A DNA stretch of 30,148 nucleotides, taken from JBBQRS01 sp038214535. Lineage in GTDB: Bacteria; Chloroflexota; Anaerolineae; CG2-30-64-16. The stretch is taken from assembly GCA_038214535.1 (NCBI GenBank), contig JBBQRS010000056.1:1-30148 (forward strand). Direction: 5' to 3'. Below, piece after piece: positions 9,131 to 17,147 of the stretch. Each line of letters begins with the position of its first letter. Within the stretch, counting starts at the first letter, position 1. Both the position numbers and the translations under genes were made by a program. Below the pieces are notes generated by a model. That model was not told where the DNA came from, searched no databases, and worked only from the letters and a program-made list of their open reading frames with translations.

Positions 9131-11119
9131 ATGGCGAAACAACCAATCACCCCGAGCATTGATCCGGCCGCCTGTTACGTGCTGGATTACGCGCAACTGA
9201 TGGGAATCCCCACCTCCTTCAGTCGCGCCGCCGAACTCAAACCCTGCACCATCGGCAACGGCCAGTCAGGCGTCTGTTGTAAAAACTGTTACATGGGGCC
9301 GTGTCGCATCACCAAAGACGGCCAGGTGGGCGTCTGTGGGGCCACCCTGGAAACCATCGCCGCCCGCAACCTGGCGCGCGCCATTGCCGCGGGCGCGGCG
9401 GCGCACTCCGATCATGGGCGCGACCTGGCCTTCACGCTCCACGCCGTCGCCACGGGCGAGGCGCAGGGCTACGCAATCCGCGACGAGGCCAAGCTGTTCG
9501 CCGTCGCCGCGAAACACGGCATCGAGACGAAGGGCCTTAGCAATCAGGAAATCGCCCTCGCCGTCGCCAATAAAGCTATCAGCGAGTTCGGTCAACAGCG
9601 CGGCGAGTTGAGTTATCTCTCTACTGCGCCGGCCAAACGCCAGAAAATCTGGCGGGACGAAGGCGTGGCCCCGCGCGGCATTGACCGCGAAGTCGTCGAA
9701 ATCCTGCATCGCACGCACATGGGCGATGACCAGGACGCCAGCCACATCCTGTCGGCCGCCGTCCGCACGGCGCTGTCTGATGGCTGGGGCGGCTCGATGT
9801 GGGCCACCGACATCTCGGACATCCTCTTCGGCACGCCCAGCCCGCAAGTGGGGCAAGTCAATCTCGGCGTGCTGAAAGACGACGAGGTTAACATCATCGT
9901 CCACGGCCACGAACCCACGTTGAGCGAAATGATCGTCACCGCGGTGATGGACCCGGAGTTGATCGAATATGCGAAGAGCAAGGGCGCCAACGGCATTTGT
10001 CTGGCAGGCATCTGCTGCACCTCTAACGAAGTGATGATGCGCCAGGGCATCCCCTCGGCCGGCAACTTCCTGAACCAGGAACTCGCCATCCTCACGGGGG
10101 CCGTCGAAGCGATGGTGGTGGACGTGCAGTGCATTATGCAGTCACTCACCGGCGTCGCCAGCCATTTTCACACCGAGATCATCACCACCAGCCCGAAAGT
10201 CAAAATCACCGGCGCGACGCACATCGAATTCGACGAGCATCACGCGCTGGACATCGCTCGCACTATCGTCCGCCGCGCGATTGACAATTACGAAAACCGC
10301 GGTGAAACCCATATCCCCGAAGGCATGTTGGAAGACGTGGTGCCCGGCTTCAGCCACGAATATCTGGCCTATATGCAGGGCGGCGCGTATCGCGCCTCCT
10401 TCCGCCCCCTTAACGACGCCATCGCCTCGGGCCGCATCCGCGGCGTGGCGGCTAACGTGGGCTGCAATAACCCCGGCATGACGCACGACAAGACGCACAT
10501 GGATGTCGTCACCGCACTGTTAAAGAACGACGTGCTGGTGGTCAGCACCGGCTGCGGCGCGATCGCCGCCGGCAAATATGGCTATCTGAAAGGCTCCACG
10601 GCCCTCGACCCGGAGAAAGTCGGCCCGGGCCTGCGCGAAGTGTGCGAAGCCATCGGCATCCCACCGGTGTTGCACCTCGGCTCCTGCGTAGACAACAGCC
10701 GCATCCTCACCGTGCTCAGCCAGATGGCAACCGAGGGCGGGCTGGGCGAGGACATCAGCGACATCCCCGCGGTGGGCATCGCCCCCGAATGGATGAGCGA
10801 GAAGGCGCTGGCGATTGCCACCTACGCCGTCGGCTCCGGCGCATACGTCATCATGGGCGTCCGCAACCCGGTCGAGTTCTCCGATGCCGTCACCAACATC
10901 CTGTCGGAGGAATGGGAGGGGCGCTTCGGCGGCAAGCTCGAGTTCGCCGTCGAGGCCGACGAGATCGTCCGGCTCGCGCTGGAGCACATTGACAAGAAAC
11001 GCGCGGCGCTGAAGTTGCCTGAATACGATGCGCACCGTCACGGCGCGAGCGGCGACGTCCCGATTCACGACTATCTCGAAGCACCGTTGGACGAACAAAT
11101 TTCGGAGATGTACGGGTGA
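9131..11119 (+). CDS. acsA: Anaerobic carbon monoxide dehydrogenase catalytic subunit
   Basis: This 662-residue Ni-Fe CODH (cooS/acsA) interconverts CO2 and CO with ferredoxin. Cysteines for the cubane clusters are near the N-terminus: C39 and C49 for the intersubunit D-cluster, and C50, C53, C58 and C69 for the B-cluster. Ligands matching the Ni-Fe C-cluster are H260 (in HGHEP), C295 (GICCTSNE), C334, C445 (NVGCNNPG), C475 (STGCGAIA) and C519 (LGSCVDNSR). All line up within a few positions of Carboxydothermus CooS-II as I recall it. The RBS AGAGGAG precedes the ATG. Adjacent acsB indicates that it works as the CODH half of the CODH/ACS complex. Confidence 0.98.
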   Translation: MAKQPITPSIDPAACYVLDYAQLMGIPTSFSRAAELKPCTIGNGQSGVCCKNCYMGPCRITKDGQVGVCGATLETIAARNLARAIAAGAAAHSDHGRDLAFTLHAVATGEAQGYAIRDEAKLFAVAAKHGIETKGLSNQEIALAVANKAISEFGQQRGELSYLSTAPAKRQKIWRDEGVAPRGIDREVVEILHRTHMGDDQDASHILSAAVRTALSDGWGGSMWATDISDILFGTPSPQVGQVNLGVLKDDEVNIIVHGHEPTLSEMIVTAVMDPELIEYAKSKGANGICLAGICCTSNEVMMRQGIPSAGNFLNQELAILTGAVEAMVVDVQCIMQSLTGVASHFHTEIITTSPKVKITGATHIEFDEHHALDIARTIVRRAIDNYENRGETHIPEGMLEDVVPGFSHEYLAYMQGGAYRASFRPLNDAIASGRIRGVAANVGCNNPGMTHDKTHMDVVTALLKNDVLVVSTGCGAIAAGKYGYLKGSTALDPEKVGPGLREVCEAIGIPPVLHLGSCVDNSRILTVLSQMATEGGLGEDISDIPAVGIAPEWMSEKALAIATYAVGSGAYVIMGVRNPVEFSDAVTNILSEEWEGRFGGKLEFAVEADEIVRLALEHIDKKRAALKLPEYDAHRHGASGDVPIHDYLEAPLDEQISEMYG

Positions 11120-11125
11120 GAAGCA

Positions 11126-11232
11126 GGGAACCAGGTATCAGGAATCGGTGATCAGGTACTCGTGATTGGGAGCGGTAATTCTTGATACCGGATTCCTGAT
11201 ACCTGGTTCCCAATCCCTGATACCCAATCACC
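11126..11232. repeat. Long inverted repeat between acsA and acsB
   Basis: A perfect 21-base inverted repeat (11126-11146 with 11191-11211) encloses a 44-base loop. Parts of the loop pair again with sequence to the right (GTGATTGGG 11163-11171 with CCCAATCAC 11223-11231). Degenerate words of the GGTATCAGG/GTGATCAGG type recur through it. It looks like a small non-coding dispersed repeat inserted between the two genes, and it could attenuate or stabilise the message. Confidence 0.8.
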
Positions 11233-11260
11233 GCCCCCTGACACAACGGAGGAAATCTTC

Positions 11261-13537
11261 ATGTCGCGATATATTGCCACCCGCGCCATCCGCGGCGCGA
11301 ACCTGATCGTCAGAGAGGCCGACGCGCTGCTCAGCAAGGCGCTGGCGGAGCGCGGCCCCGCAACGCCCGTCGCCTTCCCCAATACCGCATACTATCTGCC
11401 GGTGATCCTGGGCATGACGGGTCGCGAAGTCACCACCCTGGGCGAGCTTGAGCCGGTGCTGGCGCACGCCAAGGACCTGTTGCATCCGGTACCGACAAGC
11501 CAATGCTGGACGCCTTACCTGGGCGAGACGCTGGACAGCGGCATGGCCACGCTGCTGGCCGCGGAGATCATCGAAGCGGTGCGTTTCATCTACGGCGAAG
11601 AACCGCAGCAAATGCCCGGTTTACATACCGCAGCGAGTTTCACCAGCCCCGACGCGGGAAACGGAAATGGTAACGGCTATCTCAACGGCCCTATTGACGA
11701 CGTGCAACTTCGCACCTGGGGCATCCAGCTTGTAGATGGGCGTATGCCCGGTTTCGCGGCCATCGTCGGTTGCGCCAAGAGCAACGAGGTGGCCGTCAAA
11801 CTGGTGCGCGAGCTGCAACGGCGCAACATCCTGATCTTCCTGTCGGGCAACGTCAACGGGCGGTCGGTGATCCACCAGCTTCAAGAGGAAGGGGTGGAGA
11901 TGGGGTACGACACCTACATCGTCCCCTTCGGGTTGGACACCCTCTCTGCGATCTACGCGCTGGGCTTCGCCACCCGTTCGGCCCTCACCTTCGGCGGGAT
12001 GAAGGGCGGGCAGGCGAAAGACATCCTGCTCTACAACCGGGCGCGCGTCTTCGCGTTCGTGCTGGCGCTGGGCGAGGTGGACGACCTGAAGTACGCCGCC
12101 GCCGCCGGGGCGATCAACTACGGCTTCCCCGTCGTGGCCGATACCCGTATCCCGCAGATCCTGCCCACCGGCGTCACCACCTACGAGCACGTCATCTCGA
12201 TGCCCTTCAACGAAATCGAGGGCAAGGATGACCTGGACCGCGCTGAGAAACTGGTGCAGAAGTGCATCGAGACGCGCGGCGTCAAAATCAAGCTGCACGA
12301 GGTGCCAATCCCCGTGCCCTACGGCTCCGCGTTCGAGGGCGAGGTCGTCCGCAAGAACGACATGCGCGTGGAGTTCGGCGGCAAATATAGCCGCGCCTTC
12401 GAGTTCCTGCGCATGATCCCGATGGATCAGGTGGAAGACGGCAAGATCGAGGTGATCGGGCCGGACTTCTCGGAGACCCCGCCGCAAGGCGCGATTGACA
12501 TGGGTATCCTGGTCGAAGTGGCGGGCCGCAAGATGCAGACCGACTTCGAACCGGTGCTCGAACGGCAGATTCACTACTTCGTCAATGGGGCCAGCGGCAT
12601 CCAGCACATCGGTCAGCGCGACATCACCTGGATTCGCATCAGCAAGTCCGCGGCGGAGAAGGGCTTCGATCTGCGTCACTTCGGCGACATCCTGCACGCC
12701 CGCTTCCACGCCGACTTCGGCGCGATCGTGGACAAGGTGCAGGTGAAGATCATCACCGACCCGGCGCTCTTCCACGAATGGCTGGACAAGGCGCGCACGG
12801 CCTACGATTACCGCAACCGCCGCCTGGCCGATCTGACCGACGAATCGGTGGACGAGTTCTACACCTGCACCCTGTGCCAGAGCTTTGCCCCGACGCACGT
12901 CTGCCTGGTCAGCCCGCAACGCCTGGGGCTGTGCGGCGCGTACAACTGGCTCGACTGCAAGGCCAGCTTCGAGATCAACCCCACCGGGCCGAACCAGCCC
13001 GTCCGCAAGGGTCGCACCCTCGACCCGATCAAGGGTTACTGGGAGGGTCTGAACGAGATCGCCGTGCAGAACAGCCAGGGCACCGTGCCGGAAGTCTCCA
13101 TGTATTCTATCATGGAGAATCCGATGACGGCCTGCGGCTGCTTCGAGTGCATCGTGATGCTGATCCCCGAAGCGAACGGCGTGATGGTGGTCAGCCGCGA
13201 GGACACCAGCATGACCCCCGCCGGCATGACCTTCTCAACGCTGGCCGGCATGGCAGGCGGCGGGTTGCAGACCCCCGGTGTGATGGGCGTCGGCAAGTTC
13301 TATCTGACCAGCCCGAAGTTCATCTCGGCGGACGGCGGCTTCAAGCGCGTCGTCTGGATGTCCAGCGTGCTGAAGCAGACCATGGCTGACGAACTGCAAA
13401 CCGTCGCCGAACGCGAAGGCGACCCCGACCTCATCGACAAGATCGCCGACGAGACGGTCTGCACCGACGTGGACGGCCTGCTCGCCCACCTCGAAGCCTC
13501 CGGCCATCCGTCCCTGATGATGGACCCGATCTTCTAA
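11261..13537 (+). CDS. acsB: CO-methylating acetyl-CoA synthase (ACS), bacterial type
   Basis: This 758-residue protein joins a methyl group from the corrinoid protein, CO and CoA to give acetyl-CoA. The A-cluster cysteines are all present: C536, C539, C548 and C558 for the cubane, and C625 and C627 in the CGC motif for the nickel sites. Each lies exactly 30 residues after the Moorella numbering I recall (506, 509, 518, 528, 595, 597). The N-terminal domain that contacts CODH is present, so this is the long bacterial form and not archaeal CdhC. A Gly/Asn-rich insert (NGNGNGYLNG, about residue 130) may account for part of the offset. The RBS GGAGGAA is clear. Confidence 0.98.
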   Translation: MSRYIATRAIRGANLIVREADALLSKALAERGPATPVAFPNTAYYLPVILGMTGREVTTLGELEPVLAHAKDLLHPVPTSQCWTPYLGETLDSGMATLLAAEIIEAVRFIYGEEPQQMPGLHTAASFTSPDAGNGNGNGYLNGPIDDVQLRTWGIQLVDGRMPGFAAIVGCAKSNEVAVKLVRELQRRNILIFLSGNVNGRSVIHQLQEEGVEMGYDTYIVPFGLDTLSAIYALGFATRSALTFGGMKGGQAKDILLYNRARVFAFVLALGEVDDLKYAAAAGAINYGFPVVADTRIPQILPTGVTTYEHVISMPFNEIEGKDDLDRAEKLVQKCIETRGVKIKLHEVPIPVPYGSAFEGEVVRKNDMRVEFGGKYSRAFEFLRMIPMDQVEDGKIEVIGPDFSETPPQGAIDMGILVEVAGRKMQTDFEPVLERQIHYFVNGASGIQHIGQRDITWIRISKSAAEKGFDLRHFGDILHARFHADFGAIVDKVQVKIITDPALFHEWLDKARTAYDYRNRRLADLTDESVDEFYTCTLCQSFAPTHVCLVSPQRLGLCGAYNWLDCKASFEINPTGPNQPVRKGRTLDPIKGYWEGLNEIAVQNSQGTVPEVSMYSIMENPMTACGCFECIVMLIPEANGVMVVSREDTSMTPAGMTFSTLAGMAGGGLQTPGVMGVGKFYLTSPKFISADGGFKRVVWMSSVLKQTMADELQTVAEREGDPDLIDKIADETVCTDVDGLLAHLEASGHPSLMMDPIF

Positions 13538-13543
13538 TATGCT

Positions 13544-13598
13544 TGTCTGCCCGACTGACCTCATGAAGTAACTAACGCATGAGGTTAGTCGGGAGACA
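13544..13598 (+). terminator. Strong hairpin after acsB
   Basis: TGTCT-G-CCCGACTGACCTCATG (13544-13565) pairs with CATGAGGTTAGTCGGG-AGACA (13578-13598), giving about 21 pairs with one bulge, one mismatch and a 12-base loop. It begins a few bases past the acsB stop and precedes the AT-richer HNH gene. There is no T-run, so intrinsic termination is uncertain. It might be an mRNA-stabilising 3' end or a repeat at the edge of the inserted block. Confidence 0.5.
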
Positions 13599-13636
13599 TG
13601 TAAGAGCCGCGATCCCACGAACTACGATATGAGATA

Positions 13637-14434
13637 ATGACCCAAGATATTGACCAACTCACGCGCAATTTAATCTCTTGGGTTATCGAGTCATGTACAT
13701 CTGTAGCCGAGGTAGATTATTGGATAACAGGAATTACTCAACGGCTCAATGATGTGAACTGGGCCGAAGAATTACAGAAGAAGAAGGTTCTACAGAGAGC
13801 ATGGGCCGAAGCTAGAAAAATGCGGGAAGAAGAATACTGCAATGAACTCGTCCAATGTACTGAATGCAATAGGATGGTACACAGAGGCGATTGTAAGCGT
13901 TTGGACCAAATCCCTAAATCTCGGTACATGTTCTCACTGTTTTGCCTGGACTGCGCCGAACGTCTTTTAGAAGAGTACAACGCTCGGCAGAATCAAACTT
14001 TTGAGAATATTTGTCAAGCCTGTGGGTTAATATATGAGTCAAAACATTACGATAATGATTTTCGTCTATGTGCAAGTTGCAATAGCCCCTTTACTGGTAA
14101 AGAGTTAAAGCGAATTCGGAACCAATTACGACGAGCTCATAATGCAGGATTGGAAGCTACTCTTACCTTGAGCCAATGGCTCAAAACCATTGATGACTTC
14201 AGTGGGTTATGTGCTTATTGCCAACTACAACCCTTTACACAAATGGAGCACTTTGTCCCTCTATCAGCAGGAGGAGGCACAACCGTCGGTAATTGCATTC
14301 CAGTTTGTGCTGAATGCAATTCCAGAAAAAGCCGCCGACATCCTTATGAGACGCCATTACCATTTCGAGAACTTCATGTAGCTCGAGTTCAAGCCTATCT
14401 ACACCATTTATCAATACAGGATGATCTTGAGTGA
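13637..14434 (+). CDS. HNH endonuclease with multiple CxxC zinc motifs
   Basis: This 265-residue protein carries six CxxC pairs (CTEC, CLDC, CQAC, CASC, CAYC, CAEC), which suggests several zinc knuckles. A C-terminal HNH core follows: CAYC, then EHFVPLSAGGG, then GNCIPVCAECNSRKSRR, of the McrA-like type. It probably cleaves DNA, but the target is unknown. No RuvC domain is visible, so it is not IscB-like. Codon use is clearly AT-richer than the flanking genes, which points to recent acquisition. No strong RBS precedes the ATG. It interrupts the Wood-Ljungdahl cluster between acsB and the reductase gene. It could be a solitary homing-type nuclease or part of a defence module. Confidence 0.85.
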   Translation: MTQDIDQLTRNLISWVIESCTSVAEVDYWITGITQRLNDVNWAEELQKKKVLQRAWAEARKMREEEYCNELVQCTECNRMVHRGDCKRLDQIPKSRYMFSLFCLDCAERLLEEYNARQNQTFENICQACGLIYESKHYDNDFRLCASCNSPFTGKELKRIRNQLRRAHNAGLEATLTLSQWLKTIDDFSGLCAYCQLQPFTQMEHFVPLSAGGGTTVGNCIPVCAECNSRKSRRHPYETPLPFRELHVARVQAYLHHLSIQDDLE

Positions 14435-14474
14435 TCAAAACGACAGTCGCTGAATGTACCGCTGGAGAGCAGAA

Positions 14475-14624
14475 ATGTGGGAAGATCCGATTGTGGCCGA
14501 AGTGCGCAAAATCCGGAAAGAGTATGCAGCCCAATTCAACTTTGACTTGCAGGCCTTGTGCCAGGTCCTGAAAGAAAGCGAGCAGCGAAACCCTCGCCCG
14601 AAGGTAGCCCTGCCGCCCAGGTAA
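14475..14624 (+). CDS. Small 49-residue conserved-looking protein
   Basis: A short frame begins MWEDPIVAEVRKIRKEY and ends in a basic, proline-rich tail (RPKVALPPR). GGAGAG lies five bases before the ATG, a near-ideal RBS. The layout of an acidic start, an EVRKxR helix, a second helix and a short tail matches a common family of small proteins I remember from cyanobacteria and Chloroflexota. Those often sit near toxin-antitoxin or nuclease genes, and I cannot give a family name. It lies just after the HNH gene and may be co-expressed with it. Confidence 0.7.
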   Translation: MWEDPIVAEVRKIRKEYAAQFNFDLQALCQVLKESEQRNPRPKVALPPR

Positions 14625-14705
14625 GTTAAGCCGCGGCGCACGCAGAAACTCACGGCCGTTATAGCCGAAGACAAGGCTCCATACAAGACCAAGGACGACT
14701 GAACC

Positions 14706-15197
14706 ATGCCCGACCCACTCCTGATCCGCGATGTGATGCGCATCGGCGTGCCAACCTGCAAGATGGAAGACACGCTGCAACAGGTCGCCGCGCTGATGGT
14801 GGACCAGGCCGCGTCCGCGCTCGTTGTGCTCGATGAGGACGGCGACACGCGCGGCTGGATCAACGAGGCGCGGCTGGCAGAGAGCTATCTGCGCTTCGCC
14901 GGCGCGCGTGAAGATGCGCCCGCGCTGACGGCCGCCGATATCATGGATGAAGTCGTGCCGGAGGCGCCCAGCGACATCCCGCTCACCGCCGCCGCGCAGA
15001 TCATGGCCGACGCGGGCGTGGATCACTTGTTCTTCCTGCACAAAGCGGGCGGGCGCGTCTGGCCGGCGTCGGTGCTAAATCACCGTGATCTCATCCGCGC
15101 GATGGCCGGCCCGGACTACATCCAGGCCCAGGGCACGGCTCGCCCCACGCCGATGGACCTGTTTCGCCAGCGGTACGGGTTGCCGGGGAGGAAATGA
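14706..15197 (+). CDS. CBS-domain pair protein
   Basis: This 163-residue protein is built from two CBS motifs. The first (about residues 6-65) starts IRDVMRIGVPTCKMEDTLQQVAALM, with ALVVLDEDGDTRGWI. The second (about 75-135) starts TAADIMDEVVPEAPSDIPLTAAAQIM, with HLFFLHKAGG...LNHRDLIRAM. CBS pairs bind adenosine nucleotides such as AMP, ATP or SAM and usually act as sensors. No enzyme domain is attached. Codon use resembles the Wood-Ljungdahl genes and not the HNH gene, so it may be an original cluster member. No clear RBS lies before this ATG. Confidence 0.85.
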   Translation: MPDPLLIRDVMRIGVPTCKMEDTLQQVAALMVDQAASALVVLDEDGDTRGWINEARLAESYLRFAGAREDAPALTAADIMDEVVPEAPSDIPLTAAAQIMADAGVDHLFFLHKAGGRVWPASVLNHRDLIRAMAGPDYIQAQGTARPTPMDLFRQRYGLPGRK

Positions 15198-15247
15198 TTG
15201 GCAGTAATCCATTTGTGAATCGTCTGGCGTCTGCGCCAAAGAAACAG

Positions 15248-15253
15248 TATAAT
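15248..15253 (+). promoter_or_regulatory. TATAAT box ahead of the nucleotidyltransferase
   Basis: A perfect TATAAT ends 11 bases before the ATG at 15265. There is no RBS and no clear -35. The geometry matches that seen at 6576-6592, suggesting another near-leaderless transcript that drives the MNT-HEPN pair. Confidence 0.4.
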
Positions 15254-15264
15254 TACCGCATCAT

Positions 15265-15765
15265 ATGATGAACCAACGCAAAAACCGCGATCTCCTGAAG
15301 CGCTACCACCCTATCGTGGCAGTGCTGCAAGCCGCGTTCGCGGGAAGATTGAGGACGATCGTTCTATTTGGCTCACAGGCGCGCGGGGAAGCCCGACCGA
15401 ACAGCGATCACGACTTACTTGTAGTCATCGAGGACTTGCCCGGAGATCCACTGGCTCGCAATCGGCTGGTACGTAGCCCGCTCTTGCCCATTTTGCCGCA
15501 ACTCCCCGGCGCGATTTCATTTGTCATACGCACGCCAAAAGAGTTTGAGTCGAACCTGACGCCGCTCCTGCTCGATATCTGTTCGGACGGGATCTGTCTC
15601 TATGGCGCGGACTACTTCGAGCCTTATCGCCGCAAAGCATTGGCTGCTTTGCAGCAGTCGGGGTTGCGCCGGGAGACCGTGGGCAATGTAAGAATGTGGT
15701 TATTCCCCAAGCCACACACCGCGGATTGGGAACTCTCCTGGGACGGTTTTCGTGAAGGCGTCTGA
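15265..15765 (+). CDS. MNT-type nucleotidyltransferase (toxin-antitoxin partner)
   Basis: This 166-residue protein has the minimal nucleotidyltransferase signature: GSQARGEARPNSDHDLLVV around residues 35-53, with the GS motif and the D-x-D metal ligands. MNT proteins paired with HEPN proteins form type VII-like toxin-antitoxin systems in which the MNT enzyme AMPylates or otherwise modifies the HEPN partner. The next gene overlaps by 14 bases and is a HEPN remnant, so the pairing is clear. The product is longer than the smallest MNTs, with a C-terminal extension of about 60 residues. Either Met1 or Met2 could be the start. Confidence 0.9.
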   Translation: MMNQRKNRDLLKRYHPIVAVLQAAFAGRLRTIVLFGSQARGEARPNSDHDLLVVIEDLPGDPLARNRLVRSPLLPILPQLPGAISFVIRTPKEFESNLTPLLLDICSDGICLYGADYFEPYRRKALAALQQSGLRRETVGNVRMWLFPKPHTADWELSWDGFREGV

Positions 15766-16182
15766 TGCTACGATCTATCGCCTGCAACTCGCTCAAGGGT
15801 TTCTGGCGGAAGCCGAACAAGACCTGACCTTAGAACGTTGGCGGTCCTGTGTGGACAACGCCCAACTCGCCGTTGAAAACGCCGGTAAGGTTGTCCTGAC
15901 GCTCTTCGGCGTGAGCCCCAAAACTCACGATCCGGCACAGCCGCTAGCCCTGCTCCTTGAGAAGCCAGGCAGTCTGAGTCCACGGAAGACCTCGTCAGAC
16001 AGATGTTGCCCGACTTGTTGGCGCTCGGTTCTGCAGAACACTTTCTCACGGACTATGGAGATGAAGCAACCGGGACTCTGCCGTGGAACCTGTTTACACA
16101 ACAATCCGCCGAAGAAGCGCTCGCCGGAGCCAGGCGATGTTGCCGGTTGGCACAAAACATCGTGGATTCACCGATCATATAG
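15752..16182 (+). pseudogene. HEPN-domain protein, frameshifted
   Basis: A GTG start opens a HEPN-like frame (YRLQLAQGFLAEAEQDL, then WRSCVDNAQLAVENAGKVVL) that reads correctly to about LALLLE. From about 15970 the family-like sequence continues in another frame: QSESTEDLVRQMLPDLLAL through FTQQSAEEALAGARRC to QNIVDSPII and a TAG at 16180-16182. The shift must lie between the TGA at 15958-15960 and about 15970, so one base is lost or gained. Rejoined, the protein would be about 143 residues. The R-x4-6-H RNase motif is not evident, since Asn stands where His is expected. A sequencing error is the main alternative to a real mutation. Confidence 0.82.
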
Positions 16183-16197
16183 ATCAAGAGGCCTTCC

Positions 16198-17016
16198 TTG
16201 CCCGAACCTGAGCTGAACGCCGTCGTCGCTTTACGCACCGAGATTTCCCCATGGCTCATCATCCTGCGCGTCGCGCCCAATGGGTGGCAGTTGCCCGATT
16301 TCCAGCCGGGCCAGTTCGCCGTGCTCGGCCTGCCCGCCGCGGCGCCGCGCTGCCCCCTCTCCGAGCCGGAAGACCCGCCGCCTGCGAACCCCGACAAGCT
16401 CATCCGCCGGGCGTATTCGATTGCCTCCTCCTCGCTCACTCGCGAATATATGGAGTTCTACATCGCGCTGGTCACCTCGGGGGCGCTGACGCCGCGGCTG
16501 CTGGAGTTGGGCATCGGAGATCGGCTCTGGCTCTCTGCAAGGGTAACGGGCCTGTTCACGTTGGATCAGGTACCGGAAGATCAGAACGTGGTGATGATCG
16601 CCACCGGGACCGGGTTGGCCCCCTACATAAGCATGCTCACCACGCACCTGATTTGCGGTGGGCCGCGCCGGTTCGCCGTACTACACGGCGCGCGCCATTC
16701 ATGGGATCTGGGCTATCGCTCCGAGCTGACGACGTTGCAGCATCTGTGCCGCAACTTCGGCTACAGCCCCATCATCAGCCGCCCGAACGACGAACCCGTG
16801 CCGTGGACAGGGCCAACCGGCTACGTGCAGGATCTCTGGAAAGACGGTACAATCGAAAAAGCGTGGGGCTTCCCACCGACCCCGGAAAACACGCATGTCT
16901 TCCTGTGCGGCAGCCCGACCATGATTGAAGACGTGGTCACGATGTTGGGCGAGGAAGGCTACATCGAGAACTCCAAGAAACAGGCGGGGCAGATTCACGT
17001 CGAACGTTACTGGTAA
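16198..17016 (+). CDS. Ferredoxin-NADP+ reductase-like flavoprotein
   Basis: This 272-residue protein has the FNR fold. An FAD-binding barrel carries RRAYSIASS (about residues 68-76). The NAD(P) domain has MIATGTGLAPYISML and FLCGSPTMIEDV, and the C-terminus GQIHVERYW matches bacterial Fpr enzymes. Such enzymes move electrons between NADPH and ferredoxin or flavodoxin. The start is TTG at 16198, 15 bases after the HEPN remnant, with only a weak RBS. A proline-rich insert (SEPEDPPPANPDK) interrupts the flavin domain. Lying directly before acsD, it may feed reduced ferredoxin to the CODH/ACS branch, which is an inference from position. Confidence 0.88.
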   Translation: MPEPELNAVVALRTEISPWLIILRVAPNGWQLPDFQPGQFAVLGLPAAAPRCPLSEPEDPPPANPDKLIRRAYSIASSSLTREYMEFYIALVTSGALTPRLLELGIGDRLWLSARVTGLFTLDQVPEDQNVVMIATGTGLAPYISMLTTHLICGGPRRFAVLHGARHSWDLGYRSELTTLQHLCRNFGYSPIISRPNDEPVPWTGPTGYVQDLWKDGTIEKAWGFPPTPENTHVFLCGSPTMIEDVVTMLGEEGYIENSKKQAGQIHVERYW

Positions 17017-17023
17017 GAACCGA

Positions 17024-17102
17024 TCCGAGAATCCCGTAGTCCAGGGCCTCGTGTCCGTCGCCGACGCCCACAAGGGGCTAAACTACGAGTTTTCGGATAG
17101 AC
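17024..17102. repeat. Palindromic intergenic element, copy 1
   Basis: The element starts eight bases after the reductase stop. Its ends are imperfect inverted repeats (TCCGAGAATCCCGTAG and CTACGAGTTTTCGGA), and the interior pairs across GTAGTCCAGGGCCTCGTG with CACAAGGGGCTAAACTAC. It closes with TTCGGATAGAC followed two bases later by TAAGC, which recurs at copy 2 (22019-22099). The interior is in the opposite orientation in copy 2. Confidence 0.75.
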
Positions 17103-17147
17103 AGTAAGCCACATAGATCGGTCAGCATTCACGAGGAGGCGAAACAG

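Noticed and set aside
11621..12919. 432-residue minus-strand frame opposite acsB
   Set aside because: It is a His/Asp/Val-rich shadow typical of antisense frames in GC-rich genes, and acsB is certain on the other strand.
13633..13638. Extended -10 (TGA-GATAAT) for the HNH gene
   Set aside because: It overlaps the ATG itself, so transcripts would start inside the gene, and the next Met is far downstream.
13637..14434. HEARO/IscB-type system
   Set aside because: The protein has HNH but no RuvC or other IscB domains, and no large conserved RNA is evident next to it.
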